A DNA stretch of 7,498 bases, taken from contig CAYHEK010000070.1 of assembly GCA_964355545.1 (NCBI GenBank), positions 1 through 7,498 of the forward strand. Direction: 5' to 3'. The stretch's first letter is position 1. Every line of letters begins with the position of its first letter. The translations under genes were made by a program, and so were the position numbers. This DNA is from JAPLGE01 sp964355545. GTDB lineage: Bacteria > Bipolaricaulota > Bipolaricaulia > UBA7950 > UBA9294. Below, piece by piece: positions 5,190 to 7,498 of this stretch. A model generated the notes under the pieces. That model worked only from the letters and a program-made list of their open reading frames with translations. It ran no database searches and had not been told where the DNA came from.

Positions 5190-6415
5190 CTGGTATCGGG
5201 GTCGTCACCCCGATCGGCATAGGACGGGAGGATTTCTGGGAAGGATTGCTCGCCGGACGGAACGGCATCTCCCGCATCACCCTGTTCGACCCGTCGGAAT
5301 TCCGCTCTCACATGGCCGGGGAGGTGAGGGATTTCCGCGCCGAGGAATGGATCGACGGCAAACTCGCGAGACGGATGGACCGGTTCACCCATTTCGCCCT
5401 TGTCGCCGCGGACCTGGCCATGCAGGACGCCCGCCTGCATGCGTTTCCTTTCGACGGCTGCCGGGCGGGCGTCATCATCGGGTCCGGCATCGGGGGAGCG
5501 CAGACGATCGAAAGCGCGCATGCCGAACTCCTGGCGAAAGGGCCAAAATCCGTGGGGCCGTTCGTCGTGTCCAAGGTCCTCATCAACACGGCCGCCTGCA
5601 TGGTGTCCATCACCCATGGCCTCAAGGGACCTCTGTCTGCCCCTTCCGTAGCCTGTTCCACCGGGGCCAACGCCATAGGCGACGCCTATCGCATCCTGGA
5701 AAGAGGAGACGCCGACATCATGTTGGCGGGAGGAACCGAGGCCAGTGTGAGCCCGTTGCCGTTTGCCGGCTTCTGCGCGACACGGTCGATGTCCATCCGT
5801 AATGACGATGTGGAACGAGCCAGCCGTCCTTTTGACAAAAACCGCGACGGTTTCGTCATGGGCGAGGGGGCCGGTGTCGTCGTGCTGGAAAGGCTGGACC
5901 ATGCGCTCGGGCGGAACGCGCCCGTCTACGCTGAATTGGCCGGATATGGCAACACGGCCGATGCTTTCCATCTCACGGCGCCCGAACCCGAGGGCGACGG
6001 AATGGTCCGTGTCATGGGGGAAGCGCTACGCGACGCCGGCGTCGCCGCGCCGGACATCGGCTATATCAACGCCCACGGAACCTCCACGGTCCTCAACGAC
6101 AAGATCGAAAGCGCAGCCGTGATTAAGGTCTTCGGCGACCACGCCTGGCGGCTCAAGATAAGTTCCATCAAGTCCATGATCGGCCACCTGCTGGCCGCGG
6201 CCGGGGCCGTGGAGTTCGCGGCCACCGTGCTGAGCGTCTCGACCGGCCGCATTCCCCCGACCATCAACTATGAGCAGGCCGATCCGGATTGCCCGCTGGA
6301 TTACGTCACCCGGGGAGCCGAGTCGATCGAACTCGACGCGGCCATGAGCCAGTCCTTCGGCTTCGGGGGAGGGAACGCCTGCCTGGTCGTCAAGAGGTAC
6401 GAGAAGGGAAGGTAA
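5165..6415 (+). CDS. fabF: 3-oxoacyl-[acyl-carrier-protein] synthase II (KAS II)
   Basis: This full-length 416-residue protein has the normal size of FabF, the cytosolic condensing enzyme that extends acyl-ACP with malonyl-ACP in type II fatty-acid synthesis. The opening RVVVTGIGVVTPIG (5-18) is the family start. The Cys-His-His triad is complete: C164 in VACSTGANAIGDA (162-174), H304 in NAHGTST (302-308) and H341 in KSMIGHLLAAAGA (336-348), with the conserved Lys336. The C-terminal SFGFGGGNA (397-405) is the glycine-rich gate loop. Minor departures from the commonest FabF sequence are Ser165 after the nucleophile (usually Ala) and Val309 in HGTSTVLND (often Pro). ATG 5165 follows GGAAGGGAAG by eight bases. 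The stop is two bases before the next gene's ATG, so the two are co-transcribed. No acyl carrier protein, fabG or fabD gene is visible nearby. Codon use is unlike that of the left-hand genes (13 GAA, 10 GAG). Confidence 0.93.
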   Translation: MHRHRVVVTGIGVVTPIGIGREDFWEGLLAGRNGISRITLFDPSEFRSHMAGEVRDFRAEEWIDGKLARRMDRFTHFALVAADLAMQDARLHAFPFDGCRAGVIIGSGIGGAQTIESAHAELLAKGPKSVGPFVVSKVLINTAACMVSITHGLKGPLSAPSVACSTGANAIGDAYRILERGDADIMLAGGTEASVSPLPFAGFCATRSMSIRNDDVERASRPFDKNRDGFVMGEGAGVVVLERLDHALGRNAPVYAELAGYGNTADAFHLTAPEPEGDGMVRVMGEALRDAGVAAPDIGYINAHGTSTVLNDKIESAAVIKVFGDHAWRLKISSIKSMIGHLLAAAGAVEFAATVLSVSTGRIPPTINYEQADPDCPLDYVTRGAESIELDAAMSQSFGFGGGNACLVVKRYEKGR

Positions 6416-6417
6416 CG

Positions 6418-7498
6418 ATGAACATCCCCAAGCTTCATATCGGACACCTCACCGCAGATATCCCGATCATCCAGGGAGGAATGGGCGTGAGGGTGTCGCT
6501 CGCATCCCTGGCGGCGGCGGTGGCCGAGGAAGGCGGAATCGGCACCATCTCGAGCATCGGCCTGGGGGATTTCGAAGCGGCCCGGCATGAGTATGAACGG
6601 ATCTCCCGGGAAGCCTTGCAAGAAGAGATCCGCAAGGCCCGAACCATGACCCAGGGGATTCTCGCCGTCAATTTCATGGGCGCGCTCAGCAATGTTGAAG
6701 ACCTGGTCCAGACCGCCGTCCGGGAAGGCATCCAGATGATCGTCTTTGGGGCCGGACTGCCGATGAAGCTCCCCGAACTCGTCCAGGATCGATCGGTGAA
6801 CCTCGTGCCCATCGTCAGCTCGGCCCGGGCCGCGGAACTGATCCTCCGTGGCTGGGCCAAGCGTTACCAGAGAACGGCCGACGCCCTCATCCTCGAAGGC
6901 CCCCTCGCGGGGGGACATCTCGGCTTCTCCCTCGAGCAGCTCCGCCATCCGGAAGACTACTCTCTGGAGACGCTCCTGCCTCAGGTCCTGGAAGCGGTCA
7001 AACCGTATGAAGACCGCTTTGGAAGGAAGATCCCGGTCATCGCCGCCGGCGGGATCTTCGACGGCGGGGACATCGCCCGTATGCTGTCACTGGGCGCGTC
7101 CGGAGTCCAGATGGCGACGCGTTTCGTCTGCACCTGGGAGTGCGACGCGTCCCAGGAGTTCAAACAGAGCTACCTGGACGCCAGGGAAGAGGATATCGTC
7201 ATCATCAAGAGCCCTGTCGGCTTGCCAGGGCGGGCCATCCGAAACAAGTTCCTCAAGGACTTGGAGAAGGTGGACAAGCTAAAGATCAACTGCCCCTACC
7301 ATTGTCTAACCGTCTGCAAGGTCGCGGAAGCCAGGTTTTGCATCGCCCAGGCTCTCTTGAACGCCTACCGGGGGGATGTCGACCACGGTCTCATCTTCTG
7401 CGGTCAGAACGCCCACCGGATCGACAAGATCGTCACGGTCAAGGAGCTCATCGCCGAACTCCTCGGCGAACTCCAGAGCGCCCTTAACGACGTCCCGT
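6418..7498 (+). CDS. Nitronate monooxygenase/FabK-type FMN oxidoreductase, 3'-truncated
   Basis: The frame is open from ATG 6418 to the window end, giving 360 codons without a stop. It belongs to the 2-nitropropane dioxygenase-like TIM-barrel family, which includes nitronate monooxygenase and the enoyl-ACP reductase FabK. IIQGGMGVRVSLASLAAAVA (17-36) and GGIGTISSIG (39-48) form the N-terminal FMN region. EGPLAGGHLGF (160-170) carries the family's conserved His (H167). VIAAGGIFDGGDIARMLSLG (207-226) and GVQMATRFV (229-237) make the FMN phosphate site. From 290 a C-terminal extension adds CPYHCLTVC (292-300), C308 and C328, shared by a subgroup of annotated nitronate monooxygenases in anaerobes, as far as I recall. 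Coupling to fabF, two bases upstream, favours a fatty-acid role such as enoyl-ACP reduction. FabK proteins are usually shorter (a little over 300 residues) and lack this extension, so I leave the gene symbol blank. AAGGGAAGG just upstream serves as ribosome binding site. Confidence 0.88.
   Translation, partial: MNIPKLHIGHLTADIPIIQGGMGVRVSLASLAAAVAEEGGIGTISSIGLGDFEAARHEYERISREALQEEIRKARTMTQGILAVNFMGALSNVEDLVQTAVREGIQMIVFGAGLPMKLPELVQDRSVNLVPIVSSARAAELILRGWAKRYQRTADALILEGPLAGGHLGFSLEQLRHPEDYSLETLLPQVLEAVKPYEDRFGRKIPVIAAGGIFDGGDIARMLSLGASGVQMATRFVCTWECDASQEFKQSYLDAREEDIVIIKSPVGLPGRAIRNKFLKDLEKVDKLKINCPYHCLTVCKVAEARFCIAQALLNAYRGDVDHGLIFCGQNAHRIDKIVTVKELIAELLGELQSALNDVP

Noticed and set aside
5044..5802. 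252-codon plus-strand frame overlapping fabF
   Set aside because: It is an out-of-frame Arg/Gly/His-rich shadow; fabF occupies the same bases with an intact active site.
4871..5971. 366-codon minus-strand frame opposite fabF
   Set aside because: It is antisense to the catalytic part of a complete fabF and has no domain of its own.

Overview
The window is GC-rich bacterial DNA, most likely a scaffold from an uncultured or draft-assembled anaerobe. Three things point that way: cysteine-rich Fe-S and probable zinc proteins throughout, a run of exactly 100 undetermined bases (3796-3895) that looks like a scaffold join, and genes cut off at both ends. I cannot name the organism; no rRNA, tRNA or lineage marker is present. 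No insertion sequence, CRISPR array or tRNA was seen.

Left part (1-3795). A tight same-strand operon runs from the edge to 2509: the 3' part of a QueG-like double [4Fe-4S] cluster protein, an RraA-family protein, a four-motif cysteine-rich ferredoxin that appears to start at TTG, and a small GNAT acetyltransferase. Junctions overlap or abut (ATGA overlap, 11-nt overlap, 0-nt gap), so the genes are probably co-transcribed and translationally coupled. A convergent DUF3795 gene (complement 2519-2989) meets the operon almost end to end, with a small inverted repeat across the junction. A 226-bp divergent intergenic region then leads to a second, RimJ/RimL-like GNAT gene, preceded by a strong hairpin that abuts its ribosome binding site. 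The 3' end of that gene is lost in the gap.

Right part (3896-7498). After the gap come a second DUF3795 gene on the minus strand (3935-4363), about 800 bp without a confident gene (4364-5164), then fabF (3-oxoacyl-ACP synthase II) and, two bases downstream, a nitronate monooxygenase/FabK-type FMN protein with a cysteine-bearing C-terminal extension that runs off the window. FabF would carry out the condensing step of type II fatty-acid synthesis; the second gene could be the enoyl-ACP reductase of the same pathway or an unrelated flavin oxidoreductase. The long gap region holds a low-confidence small ORF with a near-perfect Shine-Dalgarno and promoter-like boxes, plus GC-rich inverted repeats. 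A group II intron remnant is one possibility I could not confirm.

Codon choice differs clearly between the two halves (GAG/CTC-dominated on the left, mixed GAA/GAG and CTG/CTC in fabF). The second half may therefore have a different history, or the scaffold join may be wrong. I did not find a clearly new multi-gene system. The best candidates for a second look are the Fe-S operon with its CxCCxCCC ferredoxin, the hairpin before the GNAT gene, and the unexplained leader region of fabF.
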